The notes under the pieces were generated by a model, which ran no database searches, was not told the origin of the DNA, and saw only the letters and a program-made list of their open reading frames with translations. The position numbers were made by a program, and so were the translations under genes. A stretch of 64,000 bases of DNA from NCBI RefSeq assembly GCF_007995245.1, contig NZ_VCBA01000007.1, positions 1-64,000 of the forward strand, given 5' to 3'. Within the stretch, counting starts at the first letter, position 1; every line of letters begins with the position of its first letter. The DNA is from Tateyamaria sp. syn59 (GTDB taxonomy: Bacteria; Pseudomonadota; Alphaproteobacteria; Rhodobacterales; Rhodobacteraceae). Shown piece after piece: positions 53,939 to 63,013 of this stretch.

Positions 53939-55020
53939 TGGCGAAGATCACGCTTTCGAACCTGCGCCATTCGTATCTGCCCAATCCGTCGGGTCCGGTG
54001 GACTACGCGCTCAAGGAAATCGACCTCGATTGGCAGGACGGTGGCGCTTACGCGCTGCTGGGCCCTTCGGGCTGCGGGAAATCCACGTTGCTTAATATCA
54101 TCTCGGGGCTTCTGGTCCCGTCCGAAGGGCGCATCCTGTTTGATGATCGCGACGTCACCGATCTGCCGCCCGATCAACGCAACATCGCGCAGGTGTTCCA
54201 GTTCCCGGTGATCTACGACACGATGACGGTGCGGGATAATCTCGCGTTTCCCTTGCGCAATCGCGGAGTGGATCAGGCGCGGATTGCGGCCCGTGTGGCC
54301 GAGATTGCGGCGATGCTTGAGGTCGAGGAGATGCTCGACACCCGCGCATCCCATCTGAGCCCGGACAACAAGCAAAAGATTTCAATGGGCCGGGGCCTTG
54401 TCCGCGATGACGTGAATGTCGTGATGTTTGACGAGCCGCTGACAGTCATCGACCCGCATCTGAAGTGGAAGCTGCGGTCAAAGCTGAAGGAGCTGCACCA
54501 GCGGGTGAAGGCTACGATGATTTACGTGACCCACGACCAGACCGAAGCGCTGACCTTTGCCGATCAGGTGGTGGTCATGCAGGAGGGCGAGGTTGTGCAG
54601 ATCGGCACGCCGGTCGAGTTGTTCGAGCGGCCGCAGCATACGTTTGTTGGGCACTTTATCGGCTCACCCGGCATGAATGTGTTGCCTGCCGAGGAACATG
54701 GTGGCGGCGCCCGTTTCCAAGGGCGACATGTCGCGCTTGAAGGGGCGGTGACCGGGCAGGGGGGCACGACCCAGATCGGTATCCGGCCGGAATTTGTGTC
54801 CCTTGCCGACGCGGGTCTGCCTGCGCGCGTGCGCAAAGTGTCCGACGTCGGACGGCACGCGGTGGTCGAAGCAATGGTGGGCGACACGCCGGTCAAGGCG
54901 ATCATTGAAGGTGAACTGCCTGAACAAGGTGCAGAGGTGCATTTGGCATTCCGGCCATCTCACACGCGCCTGTATCGAGATGGTTGGCTTTCTACTGAGG
55001 TTGAGGGAGCGGCGCAGTGA
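53938..55020 (+). CDS. glpT: Glycerol-type ABC importer ATP-binding protein 2
   Basis: ATPase of 360 residues with Walker A GPSGCGKST and Walker B VVMFDEPLTVIDPH. The Q-loop is VFQFPVIYDTMTV and the switch histidine is in VTHDQTEAL. The signature reads HLSPDNKQK rather than LSGGQ, so paired with GlpS it would give one canonical and one altered ATP site. The C-terminal TOBE region is present. The stop overlaps the GTG of glpP (GTGA). This glpT is unrelated to the E. coli glycerol-3-phosphate antiporter of the same name. Confidence 0.86.
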   Translation: MAKITLSNLRHSYLPNPSGPVDYALKEIDLDWQDGGAYALLGPSGCGKSTLLNIISGLLVPSEGRILFDDRDVTDLPPDQRNIAQVFQFPVIYDTMTVRDNLAFPLRNRGVDQARIAARVAEIAAMLEVEEMLDTRASHLSPDNKQKISMGRGLVRDDVNVVMFDEPLTVIDPHLKWKLRSKLKELHQRVKATMIYVTHDQTEALTFADQVVVMQEGEVVQIGTPVELFERPQHTFVGHFIGSPGMNVLPAEEHGGGARFQGRHVALEGAVTGQGGTTQIGIRPEFVSLADAGLPARVRKVSDVGRHAVVEAMVGDTPVKAIIEGELPEQGAEVHLAFRPSHTRLYRDGWLSTEVEGAAQ

Positions 55021-55880
55021 AGACCGAAAATCAAAAGGCGTGGTTCTTTGTCCTGCCTGTCCTGCTGCTGGTGGCGTTCAACGCGCTGGTGCCGATCATG
55101 ACCGTGGTCAACTACTCGGTGCAGGAGACATTTGGGAACAACGTGTTTTTCTGGCAGGGGCTTGATTGGTTCGAGCAAATCCTGCGGTCGGACCGTTTTC
55201 AGGCGGCTTTGGGGCGGCAGTTCCTGTTCACCTTCCTGATCCTGATTATCGAGATCCCGCTGGGGATCATCATCGCCCTGTCGATGCCGAAGAAGGGCAT
55301 GTGGGTGCCTGTCTGTCTGGTCCTGATGGCGCTGCCCATGCTGATCCCTTGGAACGTCGTGGGCGCGATGTGGAACATCTTTACCCTGCCGAAGATCGGG
55401 CTGCTTGGGTACTTCATGAACGATGTGCTTGGCGTGAATTATGACATGACGCAGGACCCGCTGGCGGCGTGGATCACGATCATTGTCATGGATGTGTGGC
55501 ACTGGACGTCGCTTGTGGTGCTCCTGTCTTATGCTGGCCTCGTGTCGATCCCGGATGCCTACTATCAGGCGGCGAAGATTGACGGGGCGTCTCCCTGGAA
55601 AGTGTTCCGCTACATCCAGTTGCCGAAGATGAAGACGGTGCTGACCATCGCGATCCTTCTGCGGTTCATGGACAGCTTCAACATATATACGGAGCCGTTT
55701 GTTCTGACCGGCGGGGGGCCGGGGAATTCTACGACCTTGCTGTCTATTGATCTGGTCAAGATTGCCTTGGGGCAGTTCGATCTGGGACCAGCGGCGGCGA
55801 TGAGCTTGATCTATTTCGCGATCACGCTGCTGGTGTCGTGGCTGTTCTATACCCTGATGACGAAGGATGACGCGAAATGA
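55017..55880 (+). CDS. glpP: Glycerol-type ABC importer permease 1
   Basis: Membrane subunit of 287 residues, MalF/UgpA type with six helices. It starts KAWFFVLPVLLLVAFNALVP; the EAA loop is YYQAAKIDGASPWKVFRYIQLP (positions about 182-203, key residues EAA-like A-KIDGA and the IQLP end). The start is GTG at 55017, overlapping glpT. Its end overlaps glpQ (ATGA). Confidence 0.88.
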   Translation: MKTENQKAWFFVLPVLLLVAFNALVPIMTVVNYSVQETFGNNVFFWQGLDWFEQILRSDRFQAALGRQFLFTFLILIIEIPLGIIIALSMPKKGMWVPVCLVLMALPMLIPWNVVGAMWNIFTLPKIGLLGYFMNDVLGVNYDMTQDPLAAWITIIVMDVWHWTSLVVLLSYAGLVSIPDAYYQAAKIDGASPWKVFRYIQLPKMKTVLTIAILLRFMDSFNIYTEPFVLTGGGPGNSTTLLSIDLVKIALGQFDLGPAAAMSLIYFAITLLVSWLFYTLMTKDDAK

Positions 55881-56674
55881 GAAAGCGGTCCCTTATCCCG
55901 ATCCTCTATATCGCCTTCCTGATGCTGCCGATCTATTGGCTGGTGGCGATGTCGTTCAAAACGACGAACGAGATCCTGTCGGGGTTCAGCCTGTTCCCGC
56001 AGACCTTTACGCTGGACAACTACAAGGTCATTTTCACCGATCCTAGTTGGTACTGGGGCTACATCAACTCGATCATCTACGTGTCACTGAACACTGTGAT
56101 TTCAGTAGCGGTTGCGTTGCCCGCGGCCTATGCTTTCTCGCGCTATCGGTTCTTGGGCGACAAGCAGTTGTTTTTCTGGCTGCTGACCAACCGGATGGCG
56201 CCTGCGGCGGTGTTCGCTTTGCCGTTCTTCCAGCTTTATTCCTCGGTCGGGCTGTTCGACACGCATATCGCGGTGGCCTTGGCGCATTGCCTGTTCAACA
56301 TCCCGTTGGCAGTTTGGATCCTGGAAGGGTTCATGGGCGGGGTGCCGAAGGAGTTGGACGAGACGGCCTATGTCGATGGCTATTCGTTTCCGCATTTCTT
56401 CGTCGTGATCTTCCTGCCAACGATCAAGGCGGGGGTCGGGGTGGCCGCATTTTTCTGCTTCATGTTCTCATGGGTAGAACTGCTGCTGGCGAAGACTTTG
56501 ACAGCCGTGCAAGCCAAGCCCATCGCGGCGGAGATGACCAAGACGGCGTCGTCTGCAGGGTATGAGTTGGGATTGTTGGCGGCAGCGGGGACGCTGACGA
56601 TCATCCCCGGGGCCATCGTGATCTACTTTGTGCGCAACTACATCGCCAAGGGCTTTGCCCTAGGGAGGGTGTGA
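55877..56674 (+). CDS. glpQ: Glycerol-type ABC importer permease 2
   Basis: Membrane subunit of 265 residues, MalG/UgpE type. It starts RSLIPILYIAFLMLPIYWLV; the EAA loop is KELDETAYVDGYSFPHFF (about 158-175). It ends FVRNYIAKGFALGRV, as usual for MalG-like proteins. It overlaps glpP by 4 bp and its stop touches the glpU start. Confidence 0.88.
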   Translation: MRKRSLIPILYIAFLMLPIYWLVAMSFKTTNEILSGFSLFPQTFTLDNYKVIFTDPSWYWGYINSIIYVSLNTVISVAVALPAAYAFSRYRFLGDKQLFFWLLTNRMAPAAVFALPFFQLYSSVGLFDTHIAVALAHCLFNIPLAVWILEGFMGGVPKELDETAYVDGYSFPHFFVVIFLPTIKAGVGVAAFFCFMFSWVELLLAKTLTAVQAKPIAAEMTKTASSAGYELGLLAAAGTLTIIPGAIVIYFVRNYIAKGFALGRV

Positions 56675-57072
56675 TGAAACGACTGATCTATCTGTTTGCC
56701 TTGATGCCAGCGACGGCGTGGGCGCAAGGGTGGGGCAATGTGGCGAACCAGCAGGAGGACACCGGGTTTTCGTGGACCGACCCCTTGTGGCCCGCGTTCT
56801 GGATGGCTTGGACGCCGGCGACCTTTGCGCTGTTCTGCTGCATTTTCGGTGCGATTGCGATTATTGGCCTGCTCGAAGGGTTCAAATATCGCGACGGGGT
56901 CGAACGCCGCGGCATTCTGGGCCTGACCACGACGCTGGGGGACCGGCTGTTCATCTCGCTTCTCGGCTCGGCCTATATCTTTCTGGCGTGGCTGGGGTTG
57001 GTGGGCCAGCCGCTTTGGGGGCCGCTGGGGCTGGCCATCCTGTGGGGCCTGTTTGTCTTCTGGAAGGTGTGA
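56674..57072 (+). CDS. glpU: DUF2160-family small membrane protein of the glycerol importer cluster
   Basis: Membrane protein of 132 residues with an apparent N-terminal signal or first helix, then about three more helices. SWTDPLWPAFWMAWTPAT and GFKYRDGVERRGILGL are the DUF2160 landmarks. It is regularly encoded after the two permeases of glycerol-type importers; its role is unknown. A GTG three bases upstream (56671) is an alternative start. Confidence 0.85.
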   Translation: MKRLIYLFALMPATAWAQGWGNVANQQEDTGFSWTDPLWPAFWMAWTPATFALFCCIFGAIAIIGLLEGFKYRDGVERRGILGLTTTLGDRLFISLLGSAYIFLAWLGLVGQPLWGPLGLAILWGLFVFWKV

Positions 57073-57153
57073 GAAAGCGTTTTGTGAAACGAAAGAATTC
57101 GTATTTACTTACTCCTGCGTAATGAGTGAGCGATACGTCTTGGATAGGACGGC

Positions 57154-57549
57154 ATGAGACAAAAGAAAAAAAGCGACCTGCTGACCGAGGTGGAACTGGA
57201 GTTCATGACAGAGCTTTGGGACCTGGGTGAGGGCACCGTACGGGACGTTCTGGACAAGCTGCCCGAAGACCGGAACCTGGCCTATACCTCGGCCGCGACC
57301 ATCCTGCGCATACTGGAGCAAAAGGAATTTGTGACCAGCCGCAAGGATGGCAAGCGCCATGTCTTCAAGCCGACGCTGGGCAAGGATGCGTACCAGACAC
57401 GTTCACTCAAGGATCTGTCGATGAAGCTGTTTGACGACACGCCTGCGTCTTTGGTCGCACGGCTTGTCAATGATGATGCGCTGACAGAGGAAGCATTGGG
57501 GCAAATCCGGGCACTTGTGGATCGGAGGTTGAAAAATGATTCCGGGTGA
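57154..57549 (+). CDS. BlaI/MecI/CopY-family transcriptional repressor
   Basis: Winged-helix regulator of 131 residues: LLTEVELEFMTELWDLGEGT, VRDVLDKLPEDRNLAYTSAA and TILRILEQKEFVTSRKDG are BlaI-type. In the family, cleavage by a partner M56 protease relieves repression, and that gene overlaps here by 14 bp. An imperfect dyad CTTACTC/GAGTGAG around 57110-57132 upstream could be its operator. Confidence 0.92.
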   Translation: MRQKKKSDLLTEVELEFMTELWDLGEGTVRDVLDKLPEDRNLAYTSAATILRILEQKEFVTSRKDGKRHVFKPTLGKDAYQTRSLKDLSMKLFDDTPASLVARLVNDDALTEEALGQIRALVDRRLKNDSG

Positions 57550-58681
57550 CGCGCTGCTCGACGCTTTCATCAATGCCAATATTCTTCTGGTTGTCGCGTA
57601 TGGTCTTTGGTCCGCTGCGCGATTTTTGTTTCACCGATTTGGACTGGCACACAGTTTTGCAACGCAATTGCAGCTTCTGAACAGTGTTTTTGTCGTGATC
57701 GTGTTGTCACCATTCGTGATCCTCGGGTTCACAGCGCTGCAATCAAACGGATATGCCCAGACCGTCAATGTGAACCTGTCGGACATGGTGGTGGCTTACT
57801 ACCTGAATGGCGGCTTCAGCATGCAGGCGACCGAGTTTGAACGGTTGGTCAATCTGCGGGACACGTTTTTGAACAATGTGATCAACGCGGCAGGGTGGGT
57901 CGCGTGGCTGGTGATCGCTGCGTTTTTCGTTGGGCTTGCCGTTGGTGTCGGGCGCTTGGTGTTTTCGACGTTCTGCTTGTTCCGGATCGTGTCGGCGAGC
58001 TATGCGTGGCGGCAATTCGGGCGCGTCCGCTTGCGTTTGTCTGACAATACCCTGGTGCCCTTTTCTACGCGCGGCGTGTGGTTTTACTATGTCGTCGTTC
58101 CGTCCCACATGTTGGGGCAATCGCGAGAGTTGAGCGTGTCGCTCGCCCATGAGTTCCAGCATCTGCGGCAGGGCGATATCGAGTGGGAAATCGTGCTTGA
58201 AGCGCTCAAGCCGTTCTTTTTCCTCAATCCGGCCTTTCATGCGTGGAAGCGGCAGGTCGAAAACCTGCGAGAGTTGTCTTGTGACGCCCAGGTCCTGACG
58301 CGCGGACGGATTGATGTGCGCGCTTATTGCGACACGCTTCTGGCCGTGTGCCAGCAGACGCTGCGTCGGGATCGGATGTTCGTGGTGGCGGTGCCGAAGG
58401 TGACGCTTGTTACCGCTGACCGGTCTGCGTTGCGCGATGGGCGTATGAGCTTTTTGGAACGGCGCATCCTATCCCTGCTGGACATGCGCCGCTTGCGTCG
58501 GCCCCGCTTGCTGTATCTTGCGACACTTGTTCCGCTGGCTGCGGCCATCATGCTGACCGCCTTTGCCATTCAACGCCCCGGAGACTGGAGTCAGGATCGT
58601 CTGATGCTGTCGACTGTCGTGAACCTCGAACGGCTGGACGAGATCAATCGCCTGTCCACGTTCGGGCGCATCCGGAATTAA
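57536..58681 (+). CDS. BlaR1-like M56-family membrane metallopeptidase
   Basis: Protein of 381 residues. Helices at about 12-30, 40-68, 110-140 and 325-345 surround a zinc site HEFQH in LSVSLAHEFQHLRQGD (about 200-215); ENLRELSCDAQVL supplies the third ligand. It lacks the C-terminal penicillin-binding sensor domain of true BlaR1. It presumably cleaves or inactivates the BlaI-type protein encoded just upstream. Confidence 0.88.
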   Translation: MIPGDALLDAFINANILLVVAYGLWSAARFLFHRFGLAHSFATQLQLLNSVFVVIVLSPFVILGFTALQSNGYAQTVNVNLSDMVVAYYLNGGFSMQATEFERLVNLRDTFLNNVINAAGWVAWLVIAAFFVGLAVGVGRLVFSTFCLFRIVSASYAWRQFGRVRLRLSDNTLVPFSTRGVWFYYVVVPSHMLGQSRELSVSLAHEFQHLRQGDIEWEIVLEALKPFFFLNPAFHAWKRQVENLRELSCDAQVLTRGRIDVRAYCDTLLAVCQQTLRRDRMFVVAVPKVTLVTADRSALRDGRMSFLERRILSLLDMRRLRRPRLLYLATLVPLAAAIMLTAFAIQRPGDWSQDRLMLSTVVNLERLDEINRLSTFGRIRN

Positions 58682-58684
58682 AGC

Positions 58685-59740
58685 CTAGCGGTCGATCTTC
58701 CACGCGTTCGCATCTGGGTGCACCAGCTTTTGCATGGGCGGCTTATCCGGGTGACTGATCCTGTGCATCAGGGCGCGGGCAAGAAAGTCACCGGCGATGT
58801 CCACGTTTTCTTCCAACACCAGAATGCCGGGGCGAAAGCGGCGCAGGAAGCTGACCGCTTCCTTGGCTGCGATGTCAAAATCCTGTTCCAGGACCAGGCC
58901 CAACTGTTCGAGAGCCGACACCATTGTGACGCAACCGCCAATGCTGGGCGCGATCAGGGCATCGGGGCGGTCAGAGCGATTGAAAAGGGCCGTGATGGCC
59001 CGTTCGACATCGGCAATCGTGCTGTGTGACGTCGCACCTTCGACAATCGAAAACCGCACCCCTTTGTCTGCCGCCATTTTGCGGGCGCCTTCGATCATGT
59101 TCTTGGCATAGGTCTGGGTTTTGGGTGGCGCCAGCAGCGCCACGTGCTGTCTGCCGCGGTCTGCCAACGCCTCCACGGCGAGGGCGCCAAACGCAGTGTT
59201 GTCGTAGTCAAAATATGCGTGCTCTGGCGACAGCACGGTGCGACCGTGGGTCACGAAGGGAAACTTCTGCTCCATCATATAGCGCACCCGCGCATCATCC
59301 GGTTCGGTCTGGTTGATGATCAACCCATCGGCTGAGCCGGTTTCCACGATATAGCGGATCGGGGTCATCGGATCCTCATCGGGGAAATAGGGCGTGATAA
59401 TCACGTGATAGGGCGTGCCGCGCAGGGCTGATGTGACGGCAGAAATCAGGCGGGCCGTGTTGTTCATCGCGTCGTGCTCGGTCGACATGACAAGCGAGAT
59501 CACGTTCGTGCGCCCCGTGCGCAGCCGGACACCTGCGCGGTTCGGCCGGTAGCCGATCTGTTGCGCGATATTGCGGATCCGTTCCTTGGTGTCCTTGCGG
59601 ATGTCCGGGGCGTCGGCAAGGGCACGCGAGACGGTGGGCACCGCCAGCCCAGAGAGCCGCGCAATCGTCTTGAGAGTGGGCCGCTCACCCGGCGCAAGGA
59701 CGATGTCCTTGGGCGCGTTTTCAGTGCCTGACTTGGTCAT
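58685..59740 (-). CDS. LacI-family transcriptional regulator
   Basis: Regulator of 351 residues. The N-terminal LacI HTH (about 20-75) reads PTLKTIARLSGLAVPTVSRAL and then IGYRPNRAGVRLRTGRTN with the hinge helix. A periplasmic-binding-like sugar domain follows (about 80-340). It is divergent from a sugar ABC importer, with a 36-bp palindrome at that promoter, so it most likely represses that importer until its sugar binds. Confidence 0.95.
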   Translation of the reverse strand: MTKSGTENAPKDIVLAPGERPTLKTIARLSGLAVPTVSRALADAPDIRKDTKERIRNIAQQIGYRPNRAGVRLRTGRTNVISLVMSTEHDAMNNTARLISAVTSALRGTPYHVIITPYFPDEDPMTPIRYIVETGSADGLIINQTEPDDARVRYMMEQKFPFVTHGRTVLSPEHAYFDYDNTAFGALAVEALADRGRQHVALLAPPKTQTYAKNMIEGARKMAADKGVRFSIVEGATSHSTIADVERAITALFNRSDRPDALIAPSIGGCVTMVSALEQLGLVLEQDFDIAAKEAVSFLRRFRPGILVLEENVDIAGDFLARALMHRISHPDKPPMQKLVHPDANAWKIDR

Positions 59741-59873
59741 GGGTGGCCCTTTCTCATGCGCGACACGGCCTTTTGGCGCCTATGCGTCGCGCGGATTGCC
59801 AGCGGAATCAAACCGTTGGCCGTATGTTGATGATTAATTCGAGTGACAGCAAAATTCTACCTTGATCGGAAAA

Positions 59874-59909
59874 TCTAAATCGTTGTAGCAATTACTATAA
59901 CGATTTAGA
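59874..59909. promoter_or_regulatory. 36-bp palindrome at the sugar importer promoter (likely LacI-type operator)
   Basis: The arms TCTAAATCGTTGTAG (59874-59888) and CTATAACGATTTAGA (59895-59909) match in 14 of 15 positions around the spacer CAATTA. A -10-like TATAAC (59896-59901) lies inside the right arm. The start codon of the importer gene is 18 bp downstream. The position suits repression by the divergent LacI protein. Confidence 0.75.
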
Positions 59910-59927
59910 AGTCAGGGAGGACTCAAA

Positions 59928-61154
59928 ATGAAGACTTTTTCAAAACTGCTGGGCTCAGTCGCCTTGCTGGGTGCGTCGGTGGCCCATGCAGGCGAGTTAG
60001 AGGTCACCCATTGGTGGACATCCGGTGGCGAGGCCGCGGCTGTGTCGGAATTTGCCAAGGCCTTTGATGCGACGGGCAACACTTGGGTGGACGGTGCCAT
60101 CGCCGGCTCGGGCGGCACGGCGCGCCCCATCATCATCAGCCGTATCCTGGGTGGCGACCCGATGGGTGCCACGCAACTCAACCACGGCCGCCAAGCCGAA
60201 GAATTGATTGAGGCTGGTCTGATGACCGACCTCACCGAACTGGCCGAGGCGGAAGGGTGGACCGATCTGGTGAACCCGCCTGCGCTGCTCGATGCCTGCA
60301 CGTATGAGGGGCGCATCTACTGCGTGCCTGTGAACATCCACTCATGGCAGTGGATCTGGCTCAGCCACGATGCCTTTGCCCAGATCGACACGCCCGTACC
60401 GTCGAACTGGAACGAATTTGCCGCAGCGGCACCCAAGCTCGAAGAGGCCGGGATCGTGCCGCTCGCCATGGGGCAGCAGGGCTGGCAACAAAACGGCGCC
60501 TTTGGCGTGATGACCATTGCCATTGCGGGCCTTGAAACGTGGCGCAAGGTCGTGGTCGACAAGGATGCTGATGCGGCCCGTGGGCCGGAATATGCCGCCG
60601 TGTTCGAGGCGGCCGTGGACGCCCGCACCTTTGCGGCGGATTCCAACGTGCAGGACTGGAACCTGGCCACCAACATGGTCATCACCGGTAAGGCTGGCGC
60701 GCAGATCATGGGCGACTGGGCGCAGGGCGAGTTTCAGATGGCCGGTCAGGTCGCGGGTGAGGACTACACCTGCCTGCCGGGTCTGGGCGTGAACGAAATC
60801 CTCGATACGGGCGGCGACGCGTTTTACTTCCCCGTGATTGATGACGAGGAAACGAAGAAGGCGCAGATGGCGCTGGCCTCCACCCTGATCTCACCCGAGG
60901 TGCAGGTGGCGTTCAACCTCAAGAAAGGGTCGCTGCCGGTGCGCGGTGATGTTGATTTGACGGCTGCGAATGACTGCATGCAGAAGGGCCTCGATATCCT
61001 CAAGGCCGGTGGGATCATGCCGTCGGGTGACATGAACCTGACCGCAGATACGCAAACCCAGATCGAGGACCTGATGGCCGAGTTCTGGACCTCCGATATG
61101 TCTGCTGCCGACGCGCAAGAGCGTTACGCAGACATCATTGCGTCCGCCGACTAA
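59928..61154 (+). CDS. Sugar ABC importer substrate-binding protein
   Basis: Periplasmic protein of 408 residues with a signal peptide (about 1-21, ending VAHA). It is of the extracellular solute-binding family 1 glucose/mannose type: GELEVTHWWTSGGEAAAV, then GTARPIIISRILGGDP and VNIHSWQWIWLSHDAF. This is like GtsA of pseudomonads and the Thermus glucose binder. AGGGAGGA precedes ATG 59928. The exact sugar is unknown. Confidence 0.92.
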   Translation: MKTFSKLLGSVALLGASVAHAGELEVTHWWTSGGEAAAVSEFAKAFDATGNTWVDGAIAGSGGTARPIIISRILGGDPMGATQLNHGRQAEELIEAGLMTDLTELAEAEGWTDLVNPPALLDACTYEGRIYCVPVNIHSWQWIWLSHDAFAQIDTPVPSNWNEFAAAAPKLEEAGIVPLAMGQQGWQQNGAFGVMTIAIAGLETWRKVVVDKDADAARGPEYAAVFEAAVDARTFAADSNVQDWNLATNMVITGKAGAQIMGDWAQGEFQMAGQVAGEDYTCLPGLGVNEILDTGGDAFYFPVIDDEETKKAQMALASTLISPEVQVAFNLKKGSLPVRGDVDLTAANDCMQKGLDILKAGGIMPSGDMNLTADTQTQIEDLMAEFWTSDMSAADAQERYADIIASAD

Positions 61155-61170
61155 GGGCGCACCTCCCAGT

Positions 61171-61196
61171 CACCTGCCCGGGTCACCGGGCAGGTG
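61171..61196 (+). terminator. Hairpin after the sugar-binding-protein gene
   Basis: CACCTGCCCGG (61171-61181) pairs perfectly with CCGGGCAGGTG (61186-61196) around GTCA. It is an 11-bp stem without a T-run, 16 bp after the binding-protein stop and 28 bp before the permease gene. Confidence 0.65.
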
Positions 61197-61224
61197 CAGT
61201 GCGGCATAGGGCGGGGGTCCTGTT

Positions 61225-62127
61225 ATGTCTTCTTCTTCCAAAGCGCGGCGGCCTGCGGGCCTGTTCCGCAACCTGTCGGCCAAGATCGCGTCGATCCCGA
61301 TGGTGCTGACAGCACTGGTGGTGTTCGTCGGCGGTACGGCATGGACGGTGGTCTATTCCTTCACCTCGTCCAAGCTGCTGCCCAAGGCGAACTTTGTCGG
61401 GCTGGACCAGTACGAGCGGCTGTGGAGCACGCGGCGCTGGCTGATCTCGATTGAGAACCTGGCGGTCTATGGCTTTTTCTCGATGATCTTCACGTTGTTG
61501 ATTGGCTTCACCCTCGCGGCGTTACTCGACCGCAAGATCAGGGGCGAGGACGTCTTTCGAACCATTTTCCTCTACCCTTTCGCGCTCAGTTTCGTGGTGA
61601 CGGGTCTCGCATGGCAGTGGATCCTGAACCCCGATTTGGGTGTGCAGAACGTGGTCCGCTCGATGGGCTGGGAAAGCTTCACCTTCAACCCGCTCAACGA
61701 CCCGGACATCGTGATTTATGGCATCCTGATTGCCGGTCTGTGGCAAGGCACCGGGTTGATCATGTGCATCATGCTCGCGGGCCTGCGCGGCATTGACCAG
61801 GAGATCTGGAAAGCTGCGCGTGTGGACGGGATTGGAACGGTGAAAACCTATGTCCGTATCGTCATTCCCATGATGCGTCCGGTCTTCATCACTGCGCTCG
61901 TCCTCATCGCCAGCGGGATCATCAAGATCTACGATCTGGTGGTCGCCCAGACCAATGGCGGCCCAGGTATCGCGTCCGAGGTGCCCGCGAAATACGTCAT
62001 CAACTACATGTTCCGTGCCCAAAACCTGGGCCAGGGCTTTGCCGCCTCGACGATGATGCTGCTGAGCGTGGTCATCATCCTGATCCCTTGGGCCTACCTC
62101 GAATTCGGAGGCAAGAAACGTGGTTGA
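61225..62127 (+). CDS. Sugar ABC importer permease 1
   Basis: Membrane subunit of 300 residues, MalF type with six helices. The EAA-like loop is QEIWKAARVDGIGTVKTYVR (about 192-211). The N-terminus is basic (SSSKARRPAG) before the first helix. It overlaps the next permease gene by 8 bp. Confidence 0.93.
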   Translation: MSSSSKARRPAGLFRNLSAKIASIPMVLTALVVFVGGTAWTVVYSFTSSKLLPKANFVGLDQYERLWSTRRWLISIENLAVYGFFSMIFTLLIGFTLAALLDRKIRGEDVFRTIFLYPFALSFVVTGLAWQWILNPDLGVQNVVRSMGWESFTFNPLNDPDIVIYGILIAGLWQGTGLIMCIMLAGLRGIDQEIWKAARVDGIGTVKTYVRIVIPMMRPVFITALVLIASGIIKIYDLVVAQTNGGPGIASEVPAKYVINYMFRAQNLGQGFAASTMMLLSVVIILIPWAYLEFGGKKRG

Positions 62128-63010
62128 TGCAGTGATCCCGCGCGGGCCCAAGCCCCGCCCCCGTTTTTCCCGCACCAACATCATGCTCTATGGCACGTTG
62201 ATTGTCGTGGCCGCCTACTATGCTCTGCCGCTTTACGTGATGATCGTCACGTCGCTGAAGGGGATGCCGGAAATCCGCATCGGCAACATCTTTGCCCCGC
62301 CGGTCGAGGTGACCTACGAGCCGTGGGTCAAGGCATGGGCCGAAGCGTGCACAGGCATCAATTGCGAGGGGCTGAGCCGTGGCTTCTGGAACTCGGTCCA
62401 GATCCTGATCCCATCCGTGATCCTGTCCATCGCGATTGCCTCGGTGAACGGCTACGCACTTGCGAACTGGAAGTTCAAAGGGTCTGAGGTCTTCTTCACC
62501 ATCCTGATCGTCGGGGCCTTCATCCCATACCAGGTGATGATCTACCCCCTCGTGATCATCCTGCGCGAGATGGGCCTTTACGGAAACATCTGGGGGCTCG
62601 TGATGGTGCACACCATCTTCGGTATGCCGATCCTGACGCTTCTCTTCCGCAACTACTTCACATCCGTGCCAGAGGAGTTGTTCAAGGCCGCTCGCGTGGA
62701 CGGGGCAGGCTTCTGGGGCATCTATTTCCGCATCATGCTGCCCATGTCGCTGCCCATCTTCGTGGTGGCGATCATCCTGCAGGTCACCGGCATCTGGAAC
62801 GACTTCCTGTTCGGCGTGATCTACACCAAGCCCGCCGACTACCCGATGACCGTGCAACTCAATAACATCGTCAACTCGGTGCAGGGCGTGAAGGAATACA
62901 ACGTCAACATGGCCGCCACGCTGTTAACCGGTCTCGTCCCCCTCATCATCTACTTCGCATCCGGCAAACTGTTTGTCCGGGGCATCGCCGCAGGCGCGGT
63001 GAAAGGCTGA
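62120..63010 (+). CDS. Sugar ABC importer permease 2
   Basis: Membrane subunit of 296 residues, MalG type. The EAA loop is EELFKAARVDGAGFWGIYFR (about 188-207); the C-terminus FVRGIAAGAVKG is typical. It starts with GTG at 62120 inside the end of permease 1. Confidence 0.92.
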   Translation: MVDAVIPRGPKPRPRFSRTNIMLYGTLIVVAAYYALPLYVMIVTSLKGMPEIRIGNIFAPPVEVTYEPWVKAWAEACTGINCEGLSRGFWNSVQILIPSVILSIAIASVNGYALANWKFKGSEVFFTILIVGAFIPYQVMIYPLVIILREMGLYGNIWGLVMVHTIFGMPILTLLFRNYFTSVPEELFKAARVDGAGFWGIYFRIMLPMSLPIFVVAIILQVTGIWNDFLFGVIYTKPADYPMTVQLNNIVNSVQGVKEYNVNMAATLLTGLVPLIIYFASGKLFVRGIAAGAVKG

Positions 63011-63013
63011 TCC

